This document shows, one piece after another, positions 42,006-50,875 of a DNA stretch of 64,000 bases. The DNA comes from Streptomyces sp. NBC_01317 (GTDB lineage Bacteria > Actinomycetota > Actinomycetes > Streptomycetales > Streptomycetaceae), in contig NZ_CP108393.1 in NCBI RefSeq assembly GCF_035961655.1, forward strand, positions 5,188,501-5,252,500. Reading direction: 5' to 3'. Made by a program: the position numbers and the translations under genes. Each line of letters opens with the position of its first letter. Positions within the stretch are counted from its first letter, which is position 1. A model generated the notes under the pieces. That model was not told the DNA's origin, did no database searches, and saw only the letters and a list, made by a program, of their open reading frames with translations.

Positions 42006-45000
42006 ATGTCCCCCACCAACGCCGCGTTCGTTCCCGCCACCGCACCCGAGTTCCCGCGTCACGTCGTGACCGCGGTGCTCGTCGCCCATGACGGTGCGCG
42101 CTGGCTGCCCGACGCCCTCGCCGGGCTGCTGGGCCAGGAACGTCCCGTACAGAACGTCATGGCCGCCGACACCGGCAGCGCCGACGACTCCGCCCAGCTG
42201 CTCACCGAGTCACTCGGCGACGACCGGGTGCTGCATCTGGCCCGCAGGTCCGGATTCGGTACGGCGGTCGAGGAGGCCGTGCACGCCGCGGGGACGCTCA
42301 CCCCCGACGACCTGCCGTACCTGAAGCGGCCCAGCGGCTGGGACCCCGAGACGAGAACCTGGCGCGACGACACGTACGACCTGCCGGAACTGCCCCACGG
42401 CGAACCGGTCCAGTGGCTCTGGCTCCTCCACGACGACTGCGCGCCCGACCCCGGCGCCCTCGCCGAACTGCTGCGCGTCGCCGACTCCGACCAGTACGCC
42501 GCGATCGTCGGCCCCAAGCTCCGCGGCTGGTACGACCGCAAGCAGCTGCTGGAAGTCGGCGTCTCCATCGCGAACAGCGGACGCCGCTGGACCGGGCTCG
42601 ACCGCCGCGAACAGGACCAGGGCCAGCACGACCAGGTCCGTACCGTCCTCTCCGTCTCCAGCGCCGGCATGCTCATCAGACGCGACGTCTGGGACGAACT
42701 CGGCGGCTTCGACCGCGCCCTCCCGCTCATGCGCGACGACGTCGACCTCTGCTGGCGCGCGCACGCCGCCGGACACCGCGTGCTCGTCGCCCCCGACGCC
42801 GTCATGCGGCACGCGGAGGCCGCCGCCAGGGAGCGCCGTACGGTCGACTGCGCGGGACGCTCCGTCGTCAACCCGCACCGCGTCGACAAGGCCGGCGCCG
42901 TCTACACGATGCTCGTCAACGCGCGGGCCGCCGTCCTCCCCTTCGTGTTCTTCCGGCTGGTCCTCGGCACCCTGCTCCGTACCGTCGCCTATCTCGTGGG
43001 CAAGGTGCCGGGCCAGGCCGTCGACGAGGTCATGGGGCTCTTCGGCACCCTCCTGCGCCCCGGACGGATTCTGAGCGCCCGGCGCGCGCGGGGCAAAGGG
43101 GTCACCGAGGCCTCCGAACTGCGCCCCCTCTTCCCGCCCCCCGGCGCCACCATCCGCGCGACCGTCGAACAGATCGCCGGCAGCCTCGGCCGGGACACCG
43201 ACACCGACGCGGGCGGCTCACGCCACGGCGTCGTGGAGTCGGGACCCGGGGGCGAGGACGCCGACTTCATGGAGGTCGAGCAGTTCGCCCGCCTCAAGAA
43301 GCTGGCCCACAAGCCGGGACCCGTACTCTTCGCGATCCTCCTGCTCGTCTCGCTCGTCGCCTGCCGCTCGCTGCTCGGCGGCGGAGCGCTGGCCGGCGGC
43401 GCCCTGCTGCCCGCCCCCGGTGACGTCTCGGACCTCTGGTCCCGGTACGCGGACGGCTGGCACCCGGTCGGTACGGGCGGCACGCAGACCGCGCCGCCCT
43501 ACCTCGCCGTCCTGGCCGCCCTCTCCGCGCTCTTCCTCGGCTCCACCGGCTTCGCGCTGACACTCCTGCTCGTCTGCTCGGTGCCACTGGCCGGCGTCAC
43601 CGCCTACTTCGCCTCCCGGCCCCTCACCGAGTCGCGGCTCCTGCGGGCCTGGGCGAGCGTCGCGTACGCCTTCCTGCCCGCCGCGACCGGCGCCCTGGCC
43701 ACCGGGCGGCTCGGCACGGCCGTGCTGGCGATCCTGCTGCCCCTGATCGCCCGCGCGGCGGTCAGCGCGTACGGACTGCGGTCCGGCGCGGGCGGCGTCT
43801 CGCGAGGCGGCGACGAGGACGACGAGTGGCAGGAGAAGCCGGAGACTCCGGTACGGGGCAGCTGGCGCGCCACCTGGGCGTACGCCTTCCTGCTGACGCT
43901 CGTGACCGCCTTCACCCCCGTCGCCTGGCCGCTGGCCGTGGTGCTCGGCATCGGCGTCCTGGTGCTGCGGCGCGGCGACCTTGCCGCGTACGGCGTCCGC
44001 GTCCTCGCCGCGCTCGGCACCCCCCTCCTGATCCTGGCGCCCTGGTCCCTCTCCCTGCTGACCGACCCCTCCGCCTTGCTGCGGGAAGCGGGCCTGGAGT
44101 TCGGTACGGGATCGGCCTCCGCCCTCGATCTGCTCGGGATGAGCCCCGGCGGCCCGAAGACGGTCGGCGGGATCGTGCTCCTCGGCGTCGTCCTGGCCGC
44201 GCTCGCCGCCCTGCTGCGCGGCGAGCGGCAGTTCGCCGTCCGCGCGGCCTGGGTCGTCGCGGTCGTCGGGCTGGTCTTCTCCGTCGTCACCGACAACTCC
44301 GGCTGGGCGGGACCCGCCACCCTCGTCTACGGCCTCGCGCTGATCGCCGCCGCCGTCGTCGGCGCGGAGGGGGCGCGCGAACGGGTCACCGCCCTGAGCT
44401 TCGGCTGGCGCCAGCCCGTCGCCGCGCTGATCGCCCTCGCGGCGGCCGTCGCCCCCCTGCTGTCGGTCTTCGGCTGGATGATCAGCGGCGCCGCGGGACC
44501 GCTGGAGCGCCGCGACCCGGTCCAGGTGCCCGCGTTCGTCGCCGAGGAGTCCATCACCCGCGACCAGCCCCGCACCCTCGTCCTCGACGGCACCACCACC
44601 GCCGAGGTCTCGTACGCCCTGGTCCGTGGCTCCGGCAGCCGCCTCGGCGACGCCGAGCTGACCGCGTCGGGCGGCAGCGACCAGGGACTCGACAAGGTCG
44701 TCGCGAACCTGGTCGCGGGGTCGGGCGCCGACCAGACCCAGCAGCTCAGCGGGTACGCGATCCGCTATGTGCTGGTACGGGACGGCGCGCCGCGCGAGAT
44801 GGGCCGCGTCCTCGACGCCACGCCGGGTCTGAGCCGGCTGAGCCAGCTGGACGGCAGCGCGCTGTGGCGTGTCGACCGGCAGATCTCGCGGGCCACGATC
44901 GTCAACGGCATCGACGGCGCCAACAGCGCCAACAGCGCCAACAGCGCCAACAGCGCGAACAGCGCGGCCGGCGGCGAACCGCTGGCCGTGGCCGCGGGCC

Positions 45001-45962
45001 CGGTCGAGGCGCACACCACCGTCCCGGCGGGCCCGGCGGGACGCGTGCTGCGCATCGCGGACCGCGCGGCCGAGGGCTGGCAGGCGACCCTCGACGGGAA
45101 GCCCCTGGTCAAGCAGACCGTCGACGGCTGGGCGCAGGGCTTCGAACTGCCCGCCGCAGGGGGCCGCCTCGACCTCACGTACGAGGACCCGATCACCCAC
45201 ACCGCGTGGATCTGGGCGCAGGGCGCGCTCGCCGTGGTCCTGCTGGTGCTCGCCCTGCCGGGGCGCCGCCGGGAGATCGACGACGACCTGCCCGAGGAGG
45301 AACTCGCGGTCCCGGCGCAGGCGGTCGAGGGCGAGGGCCGCAGGGCGCGCAGGCTGCGGGCGGCGGCGGAGGCCGAGGGGGAGACCCCCGGCGGGACGGA
45401 CGCGGCGGACGCGGCCGACACCGGGGAGACGCCCGACCGGCTCGATCTGCCGGAGCAGCGGCGGCCGGGCCAGGAGCCGGGAGGCGTGCCCGACGTACCT
45501 CCGGTGCCCGCCGCGCCTCCCGGCCCCGACCCGTACGCGGCCGTGCCGCAGCAGCAGGCGTACGGCGAGTGGGACGGCCAGGCGTACGTGGAACCGCAGT
45601 ACGCGGCCTACCAGGGCGACCAGTACCAGGGCGAGTCCTACCCGGCCGGCCAGTACCAGGGCGACCAGTACCAGCAGCCGTACCAGCCCTACCCGGACCA
45701 GCAGGCGTACCCCGACCCGCAGGGGTACCCGGACCAGCGGCAGTACGGGGACCAGCAGTACCCCGCCCAGCCGTACCCGGACCAGCAGGCCTATCCCGAC
45801 CAGCAGCCGGACCCGTACCAGCAGGGAACGTACGAGGAGGGGCAGCAGCCCCCGCCGTACGACCCGGCTCTCTACGACCCGTACGGCTACGGGCAGCAGC
45901 CGTCCCCCGAGGGCCCTGACAACGAGCGGCGTCCGCGCCCCGACGGGAGCACCGACCAGTGA
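42006..45962 (+). CDS. Giant membrane glycosyltransferase (GT2 domain plus polytopic region)
   Basis: About 1318 residues. The GT2 domain fills residues ~15-330 (VVTAVLVAHDGARWLPDALAG, WLLHDDCAPDPGAL, the acceptor loop FDRALPLMRDDVDLCWRAH). Roughly a dozen TM helices follow from ~430, then an extracytoplasmic region with an (Asn-Ser-Ala)5 tract near 44916-44962, and a Tyr/Gln/Pro/Asp-rich tail of ~150 residues. Similar actinobacterial proteins are thought to make or extend surface glycans. ATG at 42006 is favoured; the frame is open to a GTG at 41844 that would add 54 non-conserved residues. It overlaps the next gene by 4 nt. Confidence 0.85.
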   Translation: MSPTNAAFVPATAPEFPRHVVTAVLVAHDGARWLPDALAGLLGQERPVQNVMAADTGSADDSAQLLTESLGDDRVLHLARRSGFGTAVEEAVHAAGTLTPDDLPYLKRPSGWDPETRTWRDDTYDLPELPHGEPVQWLWLLHDDCAPDPGALAELLRVADSDQYAAIVGPKLRGWYDRKQLLEVGVSIANSGRRWTGLDRREQDQGQHDQVRTVLSVSSAGMLIRRDVWDELGGFDRALPLMRDDVDLCWRAHAAGHRVLVAPDAVMRHAEAAARERRTVDCAGRSVVNPHRVDKAGAVYTMLVNARAAVLPFVFFRLVLGTLLRTVAYLVGKVPGQAVDEVMGLFGTLLRPGRILSARRARGKGVTEASELRPLFPPPGATIRATVEQIAGSLGRDTDTDAGGSRHGVVESGPGGEDADFMEVEQFARLKKLAHKPGPVLFAILLLVSLVACRSLLGGGALAGGALLPAPGDVSDLWSRYADGWHPVGTGGTQTAPPYLAVLAALSALFLGSTGFALTLLLVCSVPLAGVTAYFASRPLTESRLLRAWASVAYAFLPAATGALATGRLGTAVLAILLPLIARAAVSAYGLRSGAGGVSRGGDEDDEWQEKPETPVRGSWRATWAYAFLLTLVTAFTPVAWPLAVVLGIGVLVLRRGDLAAYGVRVLAALGTPLLILAPWSLSLLTDPSALLREAGLEFGTGSASALDLLGMSPGGPKTVGGIVLLGVVLAALAALLRGERQFAVRAAWVVAVVGLVFSVVTDNSGWAGPATLVYGLALIAAAVVGAEGARERVTALSFGWRQPVAALIALAAAVAPLLSVFGWMISGAAGPLERRDPVQVPAFVAEESITRDQPRTLVLDGTTTAEVSYALVRGSGSRLGDAELTASGGSDQGLDKVVANLVAGSGADQTQQLSGYAIRYVLVRDGAPREMGRVLDATPGLSRLSQLDGSALWRVDRQISRATIVNGIDGANSANSANSANSANSAAGGEPLAVAAGPVEAHTTVPAGPAGRVLRIADRAAEGWQATLDGKPLVKQTVDGWAQGFELPAAGGRLDLTYEDPITHTAWIWAQGALAVVLLVLALPGRRREIDDDLPEEELAVPAQAVEGEGRRARRLRAAAEAEGETPGGTDAADAADTGETPDRLDLPEQRRPGQEPGGVPDVPPVPAAPPGPDPYAAVPQQQAYGEWDGQAYVEPQYAAYQGDQYQGESYPAGQYQGDQYQQPYQPYPDQQAYPDPQGYPDQRQYGDQQYPAQPYPDQQAYPDQQPDPYQQGTYEEGQQPPPYDPALYDPYGYGQQPSPEGPDNERRPRPDGSTDQ

Positions 45963-47539
45963 ACCGTACGACTCTCTCCCTGATCGCGGCCGCGACCGCC
46001 CTGGCGGCGGTCACCGGATTCGCCTTCCTGTCCGCCCCGGCCGACGACGGGAGGACGGCGGCGACGGCGACGCCGAAGCTGCTCCCTGTGGAGCGGACCA
46101 GCCTGGTCTGCCCCGCGCCGAGCGTCTCGGACCTCGCGGACACGACGTACACCTCTTTCACCCCGGCGGGTGACACGCCGGGCGGGAGCACGGCGAGCAC
46201 GGCCGAACTGGCCGCGTCCTCCGTCACGTCGGCGGACCCGGACGCCGCCGCGACGGATGACAAGAAGGACGATACGAATAAGGACGATACGAACAAGGCC
46301 GGGGACAAGAAGGCCGGGGACAAGAAGGCCGACGCGCCGGCGAAGGCGTTCCTCACCGTGAAGGCGCCCGGCGCCCCCGTCTCCAAGACCGCGGACGGCG
46401 CCGACACCCCGGCCCTGGTCGGCACGGCCACCGGCCGCCTCGCCCCCGGCTGGACCACCCAACAGTCCACCGTGGACTCGGTGGGCGGCGCGCGCGGCCT
46501 GCTCGGGCTGTCCTGCACCGCGCCCGACACCGACTTCTGGTTCCCCGGGGCCAGTACGGACAAGTCCCGGCAGGACTACGTCCACCTCACCAACCCGGAC
46601 GACAGCGCCGCCGTGGTCGACATCGAGCTGTACGGGAAGAACGGCGCGCTCAAGTCCGAGGCGGGCGAGGGCATTCCGGTACCGGCCCGCTCCAGCGTCC
46701 CGGTGCTGCTCTCCACGCTGACCCCGGAGGCGTCCGAGGACGTGACCGTCCACGTCAGCACCCGTACCGGCCGGGTCGGCGCCGCGGTCCGCGCGGCCGA
46801 CGACACAGCGGGCAGCGACTGGCTGACGACCTCCGCCGCCCCCGCGGGCACGCTGGTGCTCCCGGGCATCCCGGCGGACGCGACCGACGTCCGGCTGGTG
46901 GCCTTCGCGCCCGGCGCGGAGGACGCGGACCTCAAGGTCCAACTGGCGGGCGCCGACGGCACGATCACCCCGGCCGGCAAGGAGAGCCTGCACGTCAAGT
47001 CGAAGATGACGGCGTCGCTCGACCTGGCCGACGTCACCAAGGGCGAAGCCGGTTCGCTGATCCTCAGCCCGGCGCAGAGCAACAGTCCGACTCCGGTGGT
47101 CGCGGCCCTGCGGGTCGTACGGGGCAAGGGCAGCGACCAGGAGATCGCGTTCATCCCCGCGACCGGTCCCATCACGGCCCGCGCGAGTGTGGCCGACAAC
47201 CGCGCGAAGGGCTCCACGCTCTCCCTGACCGCGCCGGGGGAGGCGGCGAAGGTGAAGGTCGTCGCCTCGGCCGGCAGCGGCGGGGGCGAACCGGCCGAGA
47301 AGACGTACACCGTCAAGGCGGGTACGACCCTGGACGTCACGCCGCCGGTGCCGGGCGGGCTCAAGGGCCAGTACGCGCTGACGGTCGAGCCGCAGTCGGG
47401 CGGCCCTGTCCACGCGGCGCGCATGCTGGCGCTGCCGGAGGACGGCGTTCCGATGTTCACGGTGCAGACGCTGCCGGACGGCCGGGGGACGGTGTACGTA
47501 CCGACGGCCAAGGAGGATCTGTCGATCCTCGGGGACTAG
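45959..47539 (+). CDS. DUF5719 family exported protein
   Basis: A 526-residue protein with an N-terminal hydrophobic signal/anchor (LSLIAAATALAAVTGFAFL). Next come a Lys/Asp-rich repetitive linker (DKKDDTNKDDTNKAGDKKA), then repeated beta-sandwich-like segments (FWFPGASTDKSRQDYVHLTNPDDSAAVVDIELYG region). Function is unknown. The GTG start overlaps the glycosyltransferase stop, so the two probably work at the same envelope step. Its own stop codon lies within the terminal repeat of the MITE-like element at 47536. Confidence 0.85.
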   Translation: MNRTTLSLIAAATALAAVTGFAFLSAPADDGRTAATATPKLLPVERTSLVCPAPSVSDLADTTYTSFTPAGDTPGGSTASTAELAASSVTSADPDAAATDDKKDDTNKDDTNKAGDKKAGDKKADAPAKAFLTVKAPGAPVSKTADGADTPALVGTATGRLAPGWTTQQSTVDSVGGARGLLGLSCTAPDTDFWFPGASTDKSRQDYVHLTNPDDSAAVVDIELYGKNGALKSEAGEGIPVPARSSVPVLLSTLTPEASEDVTVHVSTRTGRVGAAVRAADDTAGSDWLTTSAAPAGTLVLPGIPADATDVRLVAFAPGAEDADLKVQLAGADGTITPAGKESLHVKSKMTASLDLADVTKGEAGSLILSPAQSNSPTPVVAALRVVRGKGSDQEIAFIPATGPITARASVADNRAKGSTLSLTAPGEAAKVKVVASAGSGGGEPAEKTYTVKAGTTLDVTPPVPGGLKGQYALTVEPQSGGPVHAARMLALPEDGVPMFTVQTLPDGRGTVYVPTAKEDLSILGD

Positions 47540-47715
47540 GGCGTGTCCGCGAAGTGGCGTCTGGCGCGCGGCGTCTGGCACGCGCGCTCGCGGCGTTGTC
47601 GGACCGGGCGAGTACATCCAGTACACGCCCGGTCCTCCGCCTTGCGATCGCACGCACCAGACGCCGCGAGCCCCGCCCTCCGGGCGAACGACCCCACCTC
47701 GCGGACACACCCTAG
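47536..47715. mobile_element. 180-bp MITE-like element with ~22-bp terminal inverted repeats
   Basis: The left end CTAGGGCGTGTCCGCGAAG and the reversed right end CTAGGGTGTGTCCGCGAGG match at 17 of 19 positions and continue GTGG. Internal inverted parts include GGCGTCTGG with CCAGACGCC. There is also a perfect 10-bp hairpin (GGACCGGGCG / CGCCCGGTCC, 47601-47635) with GTAC twice in its loop. It has no coding capacity. The left repeat supplies the TAG stop of the DUF5719 gene. Confidence 0.7.
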
Positions 47716-47754
47716 GGCCTGTCCGGCGACGGGAGGACGGTCCGGTCGGCCCGC

Positions 47755-48354
47755 TCAGGACTGTCGGGGGCTCTCCAGCCCCCGGAGGAGCAGGCCGACC
47801 AGCCGGCGCGGGTCGTAGCGCGGATCGCTGTCCCGTCCGACGCAGAGGTTGCCGACCCCGCGCATCAGCTCGTAGGGCTGCGTACCCGGCCTGATCTCGC
47901 CGGCGCCGACCGCCGCGTCGAGCAACTGCCCGCAGACGGGCACCAGATGGTCGAGGAAGTACGTGTGCAACGCGTCGAAGCCGGCGCTGTCCGATTGCAG
48001 GGCGTTGGCGAGCCCGTGTTTCGTGACGAGGAAATCCACGAAGAGGTCGACCCACTGACGCAGGGCCGCGAGCGGAGAGCCGGCGCTCTCCAGCAGGCTC
48101 GGCCCGGCCTCGGCGCACGCTTCGACCTGATGGCGGTAGACGGCCACAACCAGGTCCGCCCGCGTGGGGAAGTGGCGGTAGATCGTTCCCAGCCCGACGC
48201 CCGCCCTGGCCGTGATCTCGCGGATCGGCGCGTCGACGCCCGAGGTGACGAACACCTCGGCGGCCGCGGTGAGCAGCGTCCGCTGGTTGCGCTGCGCGTC
48301 GGCCCGCTTGCCGCGGGCCGGGACCTCGCCTGACGGGCTCGTACGGGGCACCAC
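47755..48354 (-). CDS. TetR family repressor
   Basis: A 199-residue regulator. The N-terminal HTH is clear (RTLLTAAAEVFVTSGVDAPIREITARAGVGLGTIYRHFPTRADL region), and the C-terminal ligand domain has LRQWVDLFVDFLVTKHGL. It starts at GTG 48354 or 48351. It is divergent from the alpha/beta hydrolase. The intergenic region has a 47-bp double palindrome over the hydrolase promoter, so this protein very likely represses the hydrolase gene and itself. Confidence 0.92.
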   Translation of the reverse strand: MVPRTSPSGEVPARGKRADAQRNQRTLLTAAAEVFVTSGVDAPIREITARAGVGLGTIYRHFPTRADLVVAVYRHQVEACAEAGPSLLESAGSPLAALRQWVDLFVDFLVTKHGLANALQSDSAGFDALHTYFLDHLVPVCGQLLDAAVGAGEIRPGTQPYELMRGVGNLCVGRDSDPRYDPRRLVGLLLRGLESPRQS

Positions 48355-48390
48355 GTTCTCCTTCCGGCGACCGGCGACCGGTGGCGGCCT

Positions 48391-48442
48391 TTGACAAAGC
48401 GGAACCGTGTTCCGTATCGTAATCGGAACATGGTTCCGCTTT
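48391..48442 (+). promoter_or_regulatory. Promoter overlapped by a double TetR operator
   Basis: TTGACA (48391-48396) and TATCGT (48415-48420) with an 18-bp spacer form a promoter for the hydrolase gene. From 48396 to 48442 an inverted repeat matches at 18 of 19 arm positions. Each arm is itself a palindrome: GGAACCGTGTTCC and GGAACATGGTTCC. Two dimers could bind and block the promoter. Confidence 0.75.
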
Positions 48443-48516
48443 CAGCTTAGCGGAGACCGGCCGTCGTGACCGCTTCCGGCCGCCCATGGAACCGCCCTGG
48501 AAGGGACCTCCGCATC

Positions 48517-49506
48517 ATGAGCACCCCGACGTACGCACCCGCGTTCCCTCCCGGCCTCCTCGGCCCGCCCGCCCCCGTCCTCTCGGTCAGCCCGGTGGTG
48601 CTGCCGGTCCCCGGCCGCCCCGTGGATCTGGAGGTACGGGTCTCCGCCCCCGTGACCGGAAACGATCTGCCGGTCGTCCTCCTCTCGCACGGCCAGGGCT
48701 TCTCGAACCACCTCTCCTCGCTGAACGGCTACGCCCCCCTCGTCAACTTCTGGGCGGCGCACGGCTTTGTCGTGGTCCAGCCGACCCACCTCAGCTCACG
48801 GACGCTGGACCTGGACCCCGGCACTCCGGGGGCGCCCATGTTCTGGCGTTCACGGGTCGAGGACATGAAGCGGGTGCTGGACGGGTTCGACGCGATCGAG
48901 GCCGCCGTCCCGTTGCTCGCCGGGCGCCTGGACCGGAGCAGGGTCGCCGTGGCCGGCCACTCCATGGGCGGGCACACCGCGAGCCTGCTGCTGGGCGCCC
49001 GGCTCACCGATCCGGACGACGGTACGGAGGTGGACCTCGCCGACGCCCGGATCACGGCGGGTGTCCTGCTCGCCGCGCCCGGCAGGGGCGGCGACGCCCT
49101 CACGGGGTTCGTGACCGAGAACTACCCCTTCTTCTCGACCGCTGACTTCTCGGCGATGACGACGCCCACGCTGGTGGTCGCCGGCGACCGGGACACCTCC
49201 ACCCACCTGACGGTCGCGGGCGCGGACTGGCACGTCGACCCGTACGCCCTCTCCCCGGGCCGCAAGTCCCTGCTCACGCTCTTCGGCGCGGAGCACGGGC
49301 TGGGCGGGATCTCCGGTTATGACGTCGCCGAGACGACGGACGAGAACCCCGGTCGGGTGTCGGCGGTCCAGCGGCTCACCTGGGCGTACCTCCGCACCGC
49401 ACTCCACCCCGGGGATTCCGCGTGGCAGGCGGCGCGGGACGCGCTGGAGGCGGATCCGGCCCCGGTGGGACGTATCGAGTCCAAGGAGGCGGAGGCCGGA
49501 GCATGA
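48517..49506 (+). CDS. Alpha/beta hydrolase, chlorophyllase-like
   Basis: A 329-residue serine hydrolase. The nucleophile elbow GHSMGGH follows RVAVA. The oxyanion segment is VVLLSHGQGFSNHLSSLNGY, and a late His is in FGAEHGLGG. The probable acid is in VAGDRDTS. No signal peptide. It is probably controlled by the divergent TetR protein, so it may act on a compound sensed by that repressor. The substrate is unknown. ATG at 48517 is chosen from the homology. Confidence 0.88.
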   Translation: MSTPTYAPAFPPGLLGPPAPVLSVSPVVLPVPGRPVDLEVRVSAPVTGNDLPVVLLSHGQGFSNHLSSLNGYAPLVNFWAAHGFVVVQPTHLSSRTLDLDPGTPGAPMFWRSRVEDMKRVLDGFDAIEAAVPLLAGRLDRSRVAVAGHSMGGHTASLLLGARLTDPDDGTEVDLADARITAGVLLAAPGRGGDALTGFVTENYPFFSTADFSAMTTPTLVVAGDRDTSTHLTVAGADWHVDPYALSPGRKSLLTLFGAEHGLGGISGYDVAETTDENPGRVSAVQRLTWAYLRTALHPGDSAWQAARDALEADPAPVGRIESKEAEAGA

Positions 49507-49509
49507 AAA

Positions 49510-49540
49510 AAGACACCGCCTCCTTAGGAAGCGGTGTCTT
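49510..49540 (+). terminator. Hairpin after the hydrolase gene
   Basis: AAGACACCGC (49510-49519) pairs perfectly with GCGGTGTCTT (49531-49540). It begins 4 bp after the stop. A second, bulged hairpin (GGGAGCGCC / GGCGCCTCCC) follows within 50 bp. Confidence 0.85.
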
Positions 49541-49612
49541 CGGAAGCGACTTCTTGGGGGAGCGCCTCCTTGGGAAGTGGCGCCTCCCGTCAAGACGCGG
49601 AGAGAGCCCGGC

Positions 49613-50041
49613 TCATTCCTGCCCGTACCGTGGATCCACGGATTCCGGCGCCAGGCCCAGCAGTTCGGCGACCTGCTCCACCACCACCTCGTGGACCAGG
49701 AGCGCGCGCTCGTCGCGGTTCTTGGTGCGGATCTCCACCGGGCGCCGGTAGACCATGATCCGCGCCGGATGGTCCTTGCCCGCCGAGACCGAACTCCCGA
49801 GGGGTACGGACTCGTCCTGCGTGCCGGGCACGTCCAGGACCAGGAACTCGACCTCGGCCAGCTGGGGCCAGCGCCGTTCCAGCCGGTCCACGGAGTCCCG
49901 TACGAGATCACGGAACGTCTCCGAGCGGCTGGCGGAGAGGGGCACCTGGGGCGGGGCGACGGGCCCACGCATGCCTCGGCCGTGGCGGTCGCGGCGGCGC
50001 GGCCGGGGCTCGGTCGGGCGGGGCGGTACAGGACTGTCCAT
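49613..50041 (-). CDS. Metallopeptidase-family (zincin-like) protein with altered HExxH
   Basis: A 142-residue protein of the short 'metallopeptidase family' found in actinobacteria. Core segments are FRDLVRDSVDRLERRWPQLAEVEFLVLDVP and RIMVYRRPVEIRTKNRDERALLVHEVVVEQVAELLGL. The expected HExxH reads HEVVVE, so the second zinc histidine is replaced. The N-terminus is Arg/Pro-rich. ATG at 50041 is favoured over upstream in-frame starts. It is divergent from the DUF3499 gene. Confidence 0.82.
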   Translation of the reverse strand: MDSPVPPRPTEPRPRRRDRHGRGMRGPVAPPQVPLSASRSETFRDLVRDSVDRLERRWPQLAEVEFLVLDVPGTQDESVPLGSSVSAGKDHPARIMVYRRPVEIRTKNRDERALLVHEVVVEQVAELLGLAPESVDPRYGQE

Positions 50042-50364
50042 CACTGACGCAGCGTAGCTCTCTCCGCGCCCCCGCGATCGCGGCTCCGGCTCCCCGGAGT
50101 CCCCATGTCGCATATTGAGCATTCCGGCCAAGCTTGGGCTCATTTACATGGGGTCACGCGATCGGCGACCTCGCCGTCCTTGACGGGATTTGCCCCAAGT
50201 GATGACTGTGTCACGGGCTGTCGCCACCTGGTCACGCGTCTTCCCGCGCAGGTCAGGGCAGTTACTCCTGGGGCGGTTGTGCGGGATGTCACAGCGCGAC
50301 ACGGGCGAGTGACCTGGTGGAGAGTCGTCGCGGCCCGCTCAAGAGTGCGGTACCGTCCAACGTC

Positions 50365-50742
50365 GTGAGCCCTGTACGTCGCTGTTCGCGCACCGCGTGC
50401 GGCCGTTCCGCTGTCGCGACACTGACGTACGTCTATGCCGATTCGACCGCGGTCCTCGGCCCGCTCGCCACCTATGCCGAGCCCCACTGCTACGACCTGT
50501 GTGCGGAACACAGCGAGCGGCTGACCGCTCCGCGCGGCTGGGAGGTCGTCCGTCTGACGGACGGCACGGCCCCGGCGCGCCCGAGCGGTGACGACCTGGA
50601 GGCGCTCGCGAACGCCGTACGGGAAGCCGCCAGGCCCCAGGAGCGTGCCGCCGGGAGCGGTGGCAAGGGGGCGCGGGGGGCTGATCCGGTCGAGGTGGGG
50701 CGCCGCGGGCATCTGAGGGTGCTGCGTTCGCCGGAGTCCTGA
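50365..50742 (+). CDS. DUF3499 family zinc-ribbon-like protein
   Basis: A 125-residue actinobacterial protein. The N-terminal half has cysteine pairs RRCSRTACGRSAVATLTYVYADSTAVLGPLA and EPHCYDLCAEHSERLT that could bind zinc. It has the usual GWEVVRL and a variable Gly/Arg-rich tail. GTG at 50365 is where homology begins. About 320 bp separate it from the divergent metallopeptidase gene (50042-50364); I see no gene there. It may share a transcript with the permease downstream. Confidence 0.85.
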   Translation: MSPVRRCSRTACGRSAVATLTYVYADSTAVLGPLATYAEPHCYDLCAEHSERLTAPRGWEVVRLTDGTAPARPSGDDLEALANAVREAARPQERAAGSGGKGARGADPVEVGRRGHLRVLRSPES

Positions 50743-50875
50743 CCCCGGTTTCCTTCTCCTTTTCCGCCGTGCCACAGTTCCTGCCCGTTCCATTGACCTC
50801 TGCTTGTCGTGGGCATGACCATTCCTCCACCGCTGAGAGATTCAGTTTCCGTATCGCGGAATCCGGAGGACTGTG

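Noticed and set aside
43218..45200. 660-codon antisense frame inside the giant glycosyltransferase
   Set aside because: Third-position GC bias belongs to the sense gene; the antisense product is Gly/Asp/Arg low complexity.
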